A stretch of DNA of 64,000 bases. It comes from Anaerostipes sp. (GTDB lineage: Bacteria > Bacillota > Clostridia > Lachnospirales > Lachnospiraceae). Below the pieces are notes generated by a model, which was not told the DNA's origin, ran no database searches, and saw only the letters and a program-made list of their open reading frames with translations. A program made the translations under genes and the position numbers. The stretch is taken from NCBI GenBank assembly GCA_028704435.1, contig JAQWFL010000013.1, positions 17,190 through 81,189 of the forward strand, given 5' to 3'. Each line of letters opens with the position of its first letter. Within the stretch, counting starts at the first letter, position 1. Positions 17,319 to 26,632 of this stretch are shown here, piece after piece.

Positions 17319-18311
17319 TTAACGTTTACTTGGATACTTTGAGAATGAATTAACAATGGAATTATAAAGAGCATTTCCATATTTATCAGTATGTGTCTTC
17401 ATTGATTTTGCTTCTGATGGATTGGTAATAAATCCTATCTCAGTTAATGTAGAAGCAGTTTTTGTTTTTCTAAGAACAGATAATCCAGTTCGGTTTACAA
17501 GTCCTCGATTAGCAAATCCTGTTGCAGAGACAATATAGCTATGTATTGCTTTGCTCCATTTATAGCTTGTAAGACCAGAAGAAGACTTATATCCTTTAGA
17601 GTTATATAATGTTTCTGTCCCTTTTGAAGTTTTTTGGAACGAGTTAATGTGAACACTGATGAATCGGTCTGCTTTTACATTGTTAGCAAGAGCGGATCTA
17701 GCATCAAGACTTGGATACCAATCACTTAATCTTGTGTAATAAGCTTTAATGCTGCTATTTTTATCAAATCTTTTTTTCATAGCTTGTACAATTTGAAGAG
17801 TTAATTTTTTCTCTTGTAGACCATTTCCTGTTGCACCGGTATCGGAACCACCATGACCAGCATCTACAACTACAATTTTCTTATACATGCTCTTTGGGCT
17901 TGCATATCGAACATAAATATAATTTGATGTTTGTGTTACAGAATATGCTTTGATGACACTTTTTCTTGGACGAATGTAAATTCGTGTGTAACCGTTGCTA
18001 TATGTAACTTTATAAGAACGAAAGTATTTATCTACTTTTAATTTTCTGTTTTTCTTATTGCTAAAATAAGATTTGTAGTTACCTTTTACATATAGAATCA
18101 AACGTCGATTGCTGTAGTCATCATTTGTAGTAATAGAGAGAGACTTGGTAGGTTTTTTGATACGTACATTATAACCGTTAGAAGTGGCAGTCAGTTGAGT
18201 GCTTGGTCCGATGGACTTGGCTTTTGAAGATGCTGCGCCAACAGATACGGTACTAAACAGTAAAATACTGCTACATAATAATGTTGTAAGCTTTAGTAAT
18301 TTTAATTTCAT
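17319..18311 (-). CDS. Secreted N-acetylmuramoyl-L-alanine amidase (Amidase_3), paralogue 2, short form
   Basis: A 330-residue paralogue that lacks the copper-amine-oxidase-like domain of its neighbours. After the signal peptide (1-26) comes the AMIN-like domain (about 45-140: YNVRIKKPTKSLSITTNDDY), then Amidase_3 (about 146-330) with the same four residues: His in DAGHGGSD, Glu in LQEKKLTL, His in FISVHINS, Glu in LTEIGFI. The C terminus ends in YPSKR like paralogue 1, so these two are the closest pair. Probably an autolysin with different wall targeting. Confidence 0.92.
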   Translation of the reverse strand: MKLKLLKLTTLLCSSILLFSTVSVGAASSKAKSIGPSTQLTATSNGYNVRIKKPTKSLSITTNDDYSNRRLILYVKGNYKSYFSNKKNRKLKVDKYFRSYKVTYSNGYTRIYIRPRKSVIKAYSVTQTSNYIYVRYASPKSMYKKIVVVDAGHGGSDTGATGNGLQEKKLTLQIVQAMKKRFDKNSSIKAYYTRLSDWYPSLDARSALANNVKADRFISVHINSFQKTSKGTETLYNSKGYKSSSGLTSYKWSKAIHSYIVSATGFANRGLVNRTGLSVLRKTKTASTLTEIGFITNPSEAKSMKTHTDKYGNALYNSIVNSFSKYPSKR

Positions 18312-18335
18312 TTTATAATCATCCTTTCGGGTAGA

Positions 18336-18364
18336 ATTTTAACATAATTGTAATACAAAAGCAA
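18336..18364 (-). promoter_or_regulatory. Promoter of amidase paralogue 2 with degenerate WalR-like box
   Basis: On the minus strand, TTGCTT (18359-18364), 17-bp spacer, TAAAAT (18336-18341). A box with one mismatch, TTTAAC-ATAAT-TGTAAT (plus strand, 18338-18354), sits in the same register to the -10 as in paralogue 1. Confidence 0.5.
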
Positions 18365-18399
18365 AGGAAAAGAGCAAACTTAAGAATTCACTCTTTTCC
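18365..18399 (-). terminator. Terminator of amidase paralogue 3
   Basis: GGAAAAGAG and CTCTTTTCC pair around a 17-nt loop; the minus-strand 3' side is T-rich. Confidence 0.65.
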
Positions 18400-18405
18400 T
18401 AGAAC

Positions 18406-19857
18406 TTAGTAACTTGATAAAATACCGTTATAAAATGCTTTTCCAATCGCTGCTGTGTTATTTTTCATATAGGTAGCTTCGGTCTTGTTTGTGATAAAAC
18501 CAACTTCACCTAAGCTTGCAGACATCTTAGAATATGTAAGAACAGCAACACCGTTCTTTCCTGGAATTCTTTGTTGTAATCCACGGTTTGTGAATTTTGT
18601 TGTGCTTTGTAGCTTGGATTGAACAATGGTTGCCAGTCCCTTTCCGGTAAGAGTTCCTGTTTTTCCACCAGTTGGGTTGTAAAGTGTTTCTGTCCCTTTT
18701 GATGAAGCCGTTGCAGAATTAATATGAACGCTTAAGAATCTATGAGCCCCTACAGTATTTGCTAATGTATATCTAGCAGATAGTGAAGGGTAAGTATCTG
18801 TTAATCTAGTATAATAAACTTTGTAGCTTGCGTTACGATCAAAGTAGTACTTAATTTGTTTTACAATACTTAAAGTTAGATTCTTTTCATATAGTCCATT
18901 GCCAACTGCACCTGAATCGGTTCCACCATGACCAGCATCTACAACAATGATTTTTTGATACATAGATGTTGGGGCAGCGTAGGTCACATATATATAGGTA
19001 GAACCCACAGTTGTGCTAAATCCCTTAATAGAACTTGTCTTTAAATTGATATAGGTATAGCCGCCTTGGTAAGAGACGCTGTAGGATAAAGAATTACGAA
19101 TGGTACGGTTACTGGAAGAATTAAAATGTGTTCGATAATCGCCTTTTATCTTTAGTCGTAAACGCTTATTATTGTAGTCATCTTCTGAAGTAATGGATGA
19201 ATTACTTAAAGCAGAAGGTTTCTTTATTCGAATAGAATAATTGCTGCTGCTTGCTGTAATCTTAGTTTTTGGAGCAACTACAGTTGATGATGTAGGAGTC
19301 TTTGAGGCAGTGGTAGCAGTTGTTGTGGATGCACTTGGCAATGAAAAAATACCAGATAGCAGACGCTGATTCCATGAATATTTCAAACCTAGTTTGCTTG
19401 CCACAGCAACACCAGAAACCATAATATAATTTTTCTTTTTGCTAACAAAATATACCTTCATTGGAGCTTTGGAGAGGGTAGTTGATTTCCCATTCAAGGT
19501 AGCTTTTTTGCTATTAAGTGTCATGACTAAAGTTTTTCCACTTCGTTTCATGGTAATCTTTTTTGTTGAACTATTATACTTGTAGGTAAGACCTAGTTTT
19601 TTTCCATTCTTAGCAAGATTATATGCAGAATACATGGAATAGGATGAATCAACAAATCCTGGCATTGTACTTTTGATGAGTGTGTTTTGATATCGTGCTG
19701 CAATTGCTTTTTTAGAATATGTTTTTTGTGTATGAGTATATTTTACATTGAAATATTTGCCGGCTGGAACATCGGCGGAAACTGTTTTTGTTGTAAATAA
19801 ACTAGCGAGTATGAGACTAAGGGCAAGAGTAAAGCTCATTATTTGTTTTTTTATCAT
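18406..19857 (-). CDS. Secreted N-acetylmuramoyl-L-alanine amidase (Amidase_3), paralogue 3
   Basis: A 483-residue paralogue with the full layout: signal peptide (1-29), copper-amine-oxidase-like region (about 38-175), a Ser/Thr-rich linker (about 176-200), AMIN-like domain (about 202-295) and Amidase_3 (about 305-483). Catalytic residues are His in DAGHGGTD, Glu in LYEKNLTL, His in FLSVHINS and Glu in LGEVGFI. It differs most from the other two and lacks the YPSKR end. No WalR-like box is seen at its promoter, so its control may differ. Confidence 0.91.
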   Translation of the reverse strand: MIKKQIMSFTLALSLILASLFTTKTVSADVPAGKYFNVKYTHTQKTYSKKAIAARYQNTLIKSTMPGFVDSSYSMYSAYNLAKNGKKLGLTYKYNSSTKKITMKRSGKTLVMTLNSKKATLNGKSTTLSKAPMKVYFVSKKKNYIMVSGVAVASKLGLKYSWNQRLLSGIFSLPSASTTTATTASKTPTSSTVVAPKTKITASSSNYSIRIKKPSALSNSSITSEDDYNNKRLRLKIKGDYRTHFNSSSNRTIRNSLSYSVSYQGGYTYINLKTSSIKGFSTTVGSTYIYVTYAAPTSMYQKIIVVDAGHGGTDSGAVGNGLYEKNLTLSIVKQIKYYFDRNASYKVYYTRLTDTYPSLSARYTLANTVGAHRFLSVHINSATASSKGTETLYNPTGGKTGTLTGKGLATIVQSKLQSTTKFTNRGLQQRIPGKNGVAVLTYSKMSASLGEVGFITNKTEATYMKNNTAAIGKAFYNGILSSY

Positions 19858-19882
19858 ATTTTACCTCCGTTATAGTATGTAT

Positions 19883-19911
19883 ATTATAGTATAAGAATGG
19901 CGAAAGGACAA
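19883..19911 (-). promoter_or_regulatory. Promoter of amidase paralogue 3
   Basis: On the minus strand, TTGTCC (19906-19911), 17-bp spacer, TATAAT (19883-19888), ahead of a GGAGG site. Confidence 0.6.
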
Positions 19912-19950
19912 GAATAATAAGAAATTGCTTGTATTTATGAAAAAAACTAT

Positions 19951-19979
19951 TTTCAAAACTATATGAAGTATGGTATTCT
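19951..19979 (+). promoter_or_regulatory. Possible promoter of azlCD operon
   Basis: TTTCAA (19951-19956), 17-bp spacer, TATTCT (19974-19979). An imperfect dyad, CACTT and AAGTG, lies in the leader after it. Confidence 0.4.
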
Positions 19980-20033
19980 AATATGTAAGTCCACTTTACT
20001 AGCGTGAAGTGAAAAAAGATTTAGGAGAAGATT

Positions 20034-20744
20034 ATGGATGTTCAGAATCGGTATGGGCAGGGACTAGTTGATGGAATTCCCATTGGATTAGCTTATCTTG
20101 CGGTATCTTTTGCATTTGGAATTGCGGGAATGTCAAAGGGAATTCCAGTGTGGGCAGTTGTCATAATATCTGCTACATGCTTAACATCTGCAGGTCAATT
20201 TGCAGGAATTATTTCTATTGCTTCAGGAGGATCTATTGTAGAACTCATATTATCACAGATGGTGATTAATCTTCGTTATACAATCATGTCCATAGCAGTT
20301 GGCCAAAAGTTAACACAGGACACACCTGTATGGCATCGTTTTATTATGGCGTTTGGAGTGACAGATGAGGCATTTGCAGTTTCGTGTGGCCGAAAAGGTG
20401 AGATTGGATCGAGATATTTTTATGGAATTATGACAGTGATGTGGAGTGCATGGACTCTAGGTACATTTCTAGGGGCAACGGCAAGTGGAATTCTACCAGA
20501 AGCTGTGATGAATGCATTAGGACTTGCAATCTATGGAATGTTGATTGCATTAGTGATACCTCCAGCAAAGCATAATCCGCATATTGTATTGGTTGTCTTT
20601 GCAGCTGTTGTTTGTAGTTTAGTATTTCGATATGTAGAAGTATTTTCATTTATTTCAAGTGGATTTTCTATTATTATTTGTACCTTAATTGCGGCGACTC
20701 TTGGTGCATTGATTTTTCCAATCAAGGAGGAAGCAGATGAGTAA
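20034..20744 (+). CDS. azlC: AzlC-family branched-chain amino acid exporter subunit
   Basis: A 236-residue membrane protein of the AzlC family, the large subunit of a branched-chain amino acid exporter (BrnF type). The N-terminal GIPIGLAYLAVSFAFGI, then SAGQFAGI and the QMVINLRYTIMS segment, are characteristic. AAGGAG-like TTAGGAGAAG precedes the ATG. It overlaps azlD by 8 bp. The neighbouring leuB, ilvD and ilvB genes support a branched-chain amino acid role. Confidence 0.92.
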   Translation: MDVQNRYGQGLVDGIPIGLAYLAVSFAFGIAGMSKGIPVWAVVIISATCLTSAGQFAGIISIASGGSIVELILSQMVINLRYTIMSIAVGQKLTQDTPVWHRFIMAFGVTDEAFAVSCGRKGEIGSRYFYGIMTVMWSAWTLGTFLGATASGILPEAVMNALGLAIYGMLIALVIPPAKHNPHIVLVVFAAVVCSLVFRYVEVFSFISSGFSIIICTLIAATLGALIFPIKEEADE

Positions 20745-21048
20745 GACAAGTTTAGCAATATATATTTTTGTAATGGCTTTTTCCACATATTTAATAAGAG
20801 TGATTCCATTACTATTAATTCGAGATAAGATTAACAATCGATTCTTTCGATCGTTTTTATATTATGTTCCATATGCTGTATTGTCAGCAATGGTAATTCC
20901 AGCTGTCTTTTATGCGACCAATGATATTCGCACAGGCATTGCTGGATTTGTAACAGCCCTTGTATTATCTTATAAAGAGATGAATATGGTGACAGTTGCA
21001 TGTGTAAGTTGTATTGTAGCTTTGTTTGTAGAGTTACTTATATTATAG
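20737..21048 (+). CDS. azlD: AzlD-family branched-chain amino acid exporter subunit
   Basis: A 103-residue membrane protein with three or four hydrophobic segments, of the AzlD family, the small partner of AzlC. The motif TYLIRVIPLLL near residue 18 and YVPYAVLSAMVIPAVFY near 47 are typical. Its start overlaps the azlC end, so stoichiometric synthesis by coupling is likely. Confidence 0.9.
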   Translation: MSKTSLAIYIFVMAFSTYLIRVIPLLLIRDKINNRFFRSFLYYVPYAVLSAMVIPAVFYATNDIRTGIAGFVTALVLSYKEMNMVTVACVSCIVALFVELLIL

Positions 21049-21064
21049 AAGAAGGAGAGAAGTT

Positions 21065-22150
21065 ATGAAGTGTAATTTGGCAGTAATTAAAGGTGACGGA
21101 ATTGGACCAGAGATTGTATCAGAAGCAATGAATGTTCTAGATGCAGTTGCAAAAAAGTATGGACATGAGATTTCCTATAAGCAGATTCTTATGGGTGGAG
21201 CATCCATTGATGTTCATGGAATTCCTTTAACATCAGAGGCTCTTGAGATTGCAAGAAAAAGTGATGCAGTTTTGATGGGATCCATAGGTGGTAATACTTC
21301 GACTTCGCCTTGGTATCAGTTACCAGCAGATAAAAGACCAGAGGCAGGGTTATTATCTCTTCGAAAAGAATTAGGTTTATTTGCGAATATTAGACCGGCT
21401 TATTTATATGAAGAGTTAAAGAAGGCATGTCCACTTCGAGATGATATCATTGGAGATGGATTTGATATGGTCATTATGCGTGAACTGACTGGAGGGTTGT
21501 ATTTTGGGGCACGTTCCACAGAGACAATTGATGGAGTTCGTGTTGCAAAGGATTCGCTGACATACAATGAGAACGAGATTCGAAGAATTGCAATTAAGGC
21601 ATTTGACATTGCAAGAAAACGTAAGAAACATGTCATTAGTGTAGACAAGGCAAATGTACTTGATTCTTCAAGATTATGGAGACAGGTTGTAGAAGAGGTT
21701 GCAAAGGACTACAGTGATGTTACATATGAACATATGTTAGTTGACAACTGTGCAATGCAGCTAGTCAATAATCCAAAACAGTTTGATGTGATTTTAACTG
21801 AGAATATGTTTGGAGATATTTTATCAGATGAGGCAAGTATGATAACAGGATCTATTGGAATGTTATCTTCAGCAAGTTTAGCAAAAGGTAAGTTTGGTCT
21901 ATACGAACCAAGTCATGGTTCAGCACCAGATATTGCAGGACAAGATGTTGCTAATCCAATTGCAACTATTTTATCGGCAGCGATGATGCTTCGTTATTCC
22001 TTTGATTTAGATAAAGAGGCAGATGATATGGAATTTGCGGTGAAGAAAGTCTTAGCAAAGGGATATAGAACTGTTGATATTATGTCCGATGGAATGACAA
22101 AAGTTGGAACAAAAGAAATGGGACAAAAAATAATTGAAGAATTAGAATAA
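21065..22150 (+). CDS. leuB: 3-isopropylmalate dehydrogenase
   Basis: A 361-residue enzyme that oxidises and decarboxylates 3-isopropylmalate in leucine synthesis. [11 protein letters not shown] near the N terminus, [10 protein letters not shown] (about 139), and the isopropylmalate dehydrogenase signature from [12 protein letters not shown] (about 245) to [15 protein letters not shown] (about 278) are present. leuA, leuC and leuD are not in the window, so leucine genes are scattered in this genome. A tyrosine in the GGLYFG segment fits LeuB rather than isocitrate dehydrogenase. Confidence 0.94.
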   Translation: MKCNLAVIKGDGIGPEIVSEAMNVLDAVAKKYGHEISYKQILMGGASIDVHGIPLTSEALEIARKSDAVLMGSIGGNTSTSPWYQLPADKRPEAGLLSLRKELGLFANIRPAYLYEELKKACPLRDDIIGDGFDMVIMRELTGGLYFGARSTETIDGVRVAKDSLTYNENEIRRIAIKAFDIARKRKKHVISVDKANVLDSSRLWRQVVEEVAKDYSDVTYEHMLVDNCAMQLVNNPKQFDVILTENMFGDILSDEASMITGSIGMLSSASLAKGKFGLYEPSHGSAPDIAGQDVANPIATILSAAMMLRYSFDLDKEADDMEFAVKKVLAKGYRTVDIMSDGMTKVGTKEMGQKIIEELE

Positions 22151-22167
22151 TATGGAGGGAAGAAGAT

Positions 22168-23832
22168 ATGAGTAATACGTATACAAATGGAGAAGAATTT
22201 GCACCACAGCGTTCGTTGTTTAATGCACTAGGATATACACAAGAGGAGATGAGAAAGCCTTTAGTTGGAATTGTTAGCTCTCAAAATGACATTGTTCCAG
22301 GGCATATGAATCTTGACAAGATTGTAGAAGCTGTAAAAATGGGAGTTGCTATGGCAGGTGGAACACCAGTTGTATTCCCAGCTATTGCAGTATGCGATGG
22401 AATTGCAATGGGTCATGTGGGAATGAAATATTCTCTTGTAACAAGAGATTTAATTGCAGATTCCACAGAAGCAATGGCTCTTGCACATCAATTTGATGCA
22501 TTGGTTATGGTTCCAAACTGTGATAAGAATGTTCCAGGACTTTTAATGGCGGCAGCGCGTGTTAATGTACCCACAGTGTTCGTCAGTGGCGGACCAATGC
22601 TTGCAGGTCGTGTAAAAGGTCAAAAAACAAGTCTTTCAAGTATGTTTGAAGCAGTTGGATCTTATGCAGCAGGAAGTATTACAAAAGATGAATTAGATGA
22701 GTTTGAGAATAAGACATGTCCAACTTGTGGATCATGTTCAGGAATGTACACAGCAAACTCAATGAACTGTTTAACAGAAGTTCTTGGAATGGGACTTCGT
22801 GGAAATGGAACAATTCCAGCAGTATACTCTGAACGTATTAGACTTGCAAAGCATGCAGGAATGAAAGTAATGGAGTTATTAGAAAAGAACATTAAACCAA
22901 GAGATATTATGACAGAAAAAGCATTTTTTAATGCATTAACTGTAGATATGGCACTTGGATGTAGTACAAATAGTATGCTTCATTTACCAGCAATTGCTCA
23001 TGAAGCAGGAGTAGAATTAAATCTTGAACTTGCAAATGATATTAGCAGCAAAACTCCAAACCTATGTCATTTAGCACCTGCAGGACATACTTATATGGAA
23101 GATTTAAATGAAGCTGGTGGTGTGTATGCAGTTATGAACGAATTAAATAAAAAGGGATTATTACACACAGATTTGATGACCGCAACTGGAAAAACAGTAG
23201 GAGAGAATATTGAGAATTGTATCAACATGGATCCAGAAACAATTCGTCCAATTGACAATCCGTACAGTCAAACTGGTGGTATTGCAGTATTAAAAGGAAA
23301 TTTAGCTCCAGATTCAGGAGTTGTAAAACGTTCTGCAGTTGCACCAGAGATGCTTAAGATGGAAGGACCAGCAAGAGTATTTGACTGTGAAGAAGATGCA
23401 ATCGAAACAATTAAAGATGGCAAAATTAATCCTGGTGATGTTGTAGTCATTCGTTATGAAGGACCAAAAGGTGGTCCAGGTATGAGAGAGATGCTAAATC
23501 CTACATCGGCTATTATGGGTATGGGACTAGGATCAAGCGTTGCGTTGATTACAGATGGTAGATTCTCAGGTGCATCTAGAGGAGCATGTATTGGTCACGT
23601 ATCTCCAGAAGCAGCAGTTGGTGGACCAATCGCTCTAGTAGAAGAAGGGGACATTATTGCAATTGATATTAATGCAAATACACTAGAATTAAAGGTTTCA
23701 GATGATGAATTAAAGAGCCGTAAAGAAAAATGGCAGCCAAGAGAACCTAAAGTTACAACTGGATATTTGGCACGTTATGCGTCGTTAGTTACATCTGGAA
23801 ATAGAGGAGCTATTTTAGAGATTAATAAATAG
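22168..23832 (+). CDS. ilvD: Dihydroxyacid dehydratase
   Basis: A 554-residue Fe-S enzyme that dehydrates dihydroxyacids to the keto acids for valine, leucine and isoleucine. Cys residues for the cluster lie in [11 protein letters not shown] (about 115) and [15 protein letters not shown] (about 185). The C-terminal swivel region has [14 protein letters not shown] (about 430) and [20 protein letters not shown] (about 452). AGGGAAG precedes its start, 17 bp after leuB. Confidence 0.97.
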   Translation: MSNTYTNGEEFAPQRSLFNALGYTQEEMRKPLVGIVSSQNDIVPGHMNLDKIVEAVKMGVAMAGGTPVVFPAIAVCDGIAMGHVGMKYSLVTRDLIADSTEAMALAHQFDALVMVPNCDKNVPGLLMAAARVNVPTVFVSGGPMLAGRVKGQKTSLSSMFEAVGSYAAGSITKDELDEFENKTCPTCGSCSGMYTANSMNCLTEVLGMGLRGNGTIPAVYSERIRLAKHAGMKVMELLEKNIKPRDIMTEKAFFNALTVDMALGCSTNSMLHLPAIAHEAGVELNLELANDISSKTPNLCHLAPAGHTYMEDLNEAGGVYAVMNELNKKGLLHTDLMTATGKTVGENIENCINMDPETIRPIDNPYSQTGGIAVLKGNLAPDSGVVKRSAVAPEMLKMEGPARVFDCEEDAIETIKDGKINPGDVVVIRYEGPKGGPGMREMLNPTSAIMGMGLGSSVALITDGRFSGASRGACIGHVSPEAAVGGPIALVEEGDIIAIDINANTLELKVSDDELKSRKEKWQPREPKVTTGYLARYASLVTSGNRGAILEINK

Positions 23833-23845
23833 AAAGAGGGATTGG

Positions 23846-25537
23846 ATGAAACAATTAACTGGATCACAAATTGTTTTAGAATGTTTAAAAGAACAGGGCG
23901 TTGATACTGTTTTTGGCTATCCAGGCGGATCGATTCTAAACATTTATGACGAACTATATAAACAAAAAGATTCAATTACACATATCCTAACTTCCCATGA
24001 ACAGGGAGCATCTCATGCAGCAGATGGGTATGCGAGAACCACAGGAAAAGTTGGGGTTTGTTTTGCTACCTCTGGTCCTGGGGCAACAAATATTGTTACG
24101 GGAATTGCAACGGCACATATGGATTCTATTCCTATGGTTGCGATTACGTGTAACGTGGGTGTCAGTCTTTTAGGAAAAGATAGTTTTCAGGAAGTAGATA
24201 TTTCTGGGGTGACAATTCCGATTACAAAACATAATTTTATTGTGAAGGATGTAGAGGACTTGGCAGATACATTACGAAGAGCGTTTCGTATTGCAACAAC
24301 AGGAAGAAAAGGCCCAGTTCTTGTGGATATTCCAAAGGATGTTACAGCTGCAATCACATCATATCAACCACAAGTTCCATCAAAGGTTACAAGAATCATT
24401 GATGGAATTAAAGAGTTAGATATCAAGGAAGCCATTGACCTAATCGATGCGTCAAAGAAACCATTTATTTTAGTAGGTGGCGGAGCAGTATCTGCAGATG
24501 CTTCTGATGAGTTAAGGGAATTTGTAGATAAAGTACAGGCACCAGTTTGTGATACTTTAATGGGAAAAGGTGCATTTGATGGAACTGACCCATTGTATAC
24601 TGGAATGCTTGGTATGCATGGAACGAAAACATCTAACATTGGTGTTTCTAACTGTGATTTACTAATTGCAATTGGAACTAGATTCAGCGATCGTGTATTT
24701 GGCAATCCAGATAATTTCGCAAAGAATGCAAAAATCTTACACATTGATATTGATCCTGCAGAGATTAATAAGAATATTAAAGTATATGCAAGTATAGTCG
24801 GTGATGTAAAAGCAATTTTAACAATGTTAAATCGTAGATTGAAAAAGTTAAATCATTCAGAATGGATTGAGGAGACAAAAAAGAACAAGGAAAAGTATCC
24901 TTTGACGTATGATAAATCGGTATTAAGTTGTCCACAGATTATGGAAGAAATCTATAAGAAAACCGCTGGAGATGCAATTATTACGACAGAAGTTGGACAG
25001 CATCAAATGTGGGCGGCACAGTTTTATTCTTATCATAAACCGAGAACATTTATTACATCAGGTGGACTTGGAACCATGGGATATGGATTAGGTGCATGTA
25101 TTGGTGCCAAGGTGGGAAACCCAGATAAAACAGTTATAAATATTGCTGGAGATGGATGTTTTCGCATGAACATGAATGAATTAGCAACTGCATCGAGATA
25201 TGAAATTCCAATCATCGAAATCATTATCAATAATTCAGTATTGGGGATGGTTAGACAGTGGCAGAATTTATTCTATGAAGAAAGATATTCTTATACGACA
25301 TTAAAAGATAAAGTTGATTATGTGAAAGTCTCGGAAGGTTTAGGGGCTGTCGCATATGGTGTAACTAATATCAACGAATTTATAAAAGCTTTTGAAAATG
25401 CATTGAATGCCAAGGGGCCGGTTGTAATCGACTGTCATATTGATTCAGATGATAAAGTCTGGCCTATGGTAAATCCGGGAGGATCAATTGAAGATGCATA
25501 TTCACAAGAGGATTTAAACAAAAAGGAGAAGAACTAA
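23846..25537 (+). CDS. ilvB: Acetolactate synthase, large (catalytic) subunit
   Basis: A 563-residue thiamine diphosphate enzyme that makes acetolactate or acetohydroxybutyrate. It has GYPGGSILNIYD near residue 25, the catalytic Glu in SHEQGASHAADGYAR (about 51), and the ThDP-binding stretch from GDGCFRMN (about 435) to NNSVLGMV (about 459). No small regulatory subunit (ilvN) is encoded next to it, so feedback control may need a distant gene. It is 13 bp after ilvD and 1 bp before serC. Confidence 0.95.
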   Translation: MKQLTGSQIVLECLKEQGVDTVFGYPGGSILNIYDELYKQKDSITHILTSHEQGASHAADGYARTTGKVGVCFATSGPGATNIVTGIATAHMDSIPMVAITCNVGVSLLGKDSFQEVDISGVTIPITKHNFIVKDVEDLADTLRRAFRIATTGRKGPVLVDIPKDVTAAITSYQPQVPSKVTRIIDGIKELDIKEAIDLIDASKKPFILVGGGAVSADASDELREFVDKVQAPVCDTLMGKGAFDGTDPLYTGMLGMHGTKTSNIGVSNCDLLIAIGTRFSDRVFGNPDNFAKNAKILHIDIDPAEINKNIKVYASIVGDVKAILTMLNRRLKKLNHSEWIEETKKNKEKYPLTYDKSVLSCPQIMEEIYKKTAGDAIITTEVGQHQMWAAQFYSYHKPRTFITSGGLGTMGYGLGACIGAKVGNPDKTVINIAGDGCFRMNMNELATASRYEIPIIEIIINNSVLGMVRQWQNLFYEERYSYTTLKDKVDYVKVSEGLGAVAYGVTNINEFIKAFENALNAKGPVVIDCHIDSDDKVWPMVNPGGSIEDAYSQEDLNKKEKN

Positions 25538-25538
25538 A

Positions 25539-26621
25539 ATGGCAAGAGTGTATAATTTTTCAGCTGGACCAGCTGTACTACCAGAGGATGTATTAAAGGA
25601 AGCAGCAGCAGAGATGCTTGATTACAAAGGATGTGGAATGTCTGTTATGGAGATGAGTCATAGATCTCCAATGTTTGCTGAGATTATTGAAGAAGCAGAA
25701 GCAGATTTACGTGAGCTTATGAATATTCCTGATAATTATAAAGTATTATTTTTACAAGGTGGAGCATCTCAACAGTTTTCAGCAATTCCAATGAATTTAA
25801 TGAAGAATAAAGTTGCAGATTTTATTATTACAGGTCAGTGGGCTAAGAAAGCGTACCAAGAGGCTTCTAGATATGGAAAAGCAAATATTATTGCATCATC
25901 AGAGGACAAAACATTTTCTTATATTCCAGATTGCTCTGATTTAGAAGTATCAGAGGATGCAGATTATGTATATATTTGTGAGAACAATACAATCTACGGA
26001 ACAAAATATAAAACATTACCAAATACAAAAGGAAAATTATTAGTTGCTGATTTATCTTCTTGTATTTTGTCTGAACCTGTGAATGTATCAGATTATGATG
26101 TATTATACTTTGGCGTACAAAAGAATGTTGGACCAGCAGGAGTTGTAGTTTCAATTATTCGTGAAGATTTAATTACAGATGATGTGTTAGAAGGAACTCC
26201 AACCATGTTAAAGTGGAAGACACAAGCAGATGCAAAATCACTTTACAATACACCACCATGTTATGGGATTTATATTTGTGGAAAAGTATTTAAATGGTTA
26301 AAAGCTCAGGGTGGTCTTGAGGCTATGAAAGAAAAAAATGAAGAAAAAGCAAAGATTTTATATGATTTCTTAGACCAAAGTGAAATGTTTAAGGGAACGG
26401 TTGTAAAGGAAGATCGTTCTATGATGAATGTTCCATTTATAACAGGAAATGATGACTTGGATGCTAAATTCGTAAAAGAATCTAAAGCAGCAGGATTTGA
26501 AAATCTAAAAGGACATAGAACCGTTGGTGGAATGAGAGCTAGTATTTACAATGCAATGCCAAAGGAAGGTGTAGTAAAATTAGTTGAATTCATGAAGAAG
26601 TTTGAAGCAGACAACAAATAA
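25539..26621 (+). CDS. serC: Phosphoserine aminotransferase
   Basis: A 360-residue class V aminotransferase converting 3-phosphohydroxypyruvate to phosphoserine with PLP. It begins RVYNFSAGPAVLPEDVL, the SerC hallmark; the Schiff-base Lys is in FGVQKNVGPAG (about residue 194) and the C-terminal GGMRASIYNAMP is present. It starts 1 bp after ilvB, preceded by AAAAGGAGAAG inside ilvB's end, and is coupled to serA. Confidence 0.96.
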   Translation: MARVYNFSAGPAVLPEDVLKEAAAEMLDYKGCGMSVMEMSHRSPMFAEIIEEAEADLRELMNIPDNYKVLFLQGGASQQFSAIPMNLMKNKVADFIITGQWAKKAYQEASRYGKANIIASSEDKTFSYIPDCSDLEVSEDADYVYICENNTIYGTKYKTLPNTKGKLLVADLSSCILSEPVNVSDYDVLYFGVQKNVGPAGVVVSIIREDLITDDVLEGTPTMLKWKTQADAKSLYNTPPCYGIYICGKVFKWLKAQGGLEAMKEKNEEKAKILYDFLDQSEMFKGTVVKEDRSMMNVPFITGNDDLDAKFVKESKAAGFENLKGHRTVGGMRASIYNAMPKEGVVKLVEFMKKFEADNK

Positions 26622-26632
26622 AGGAGAACAAA

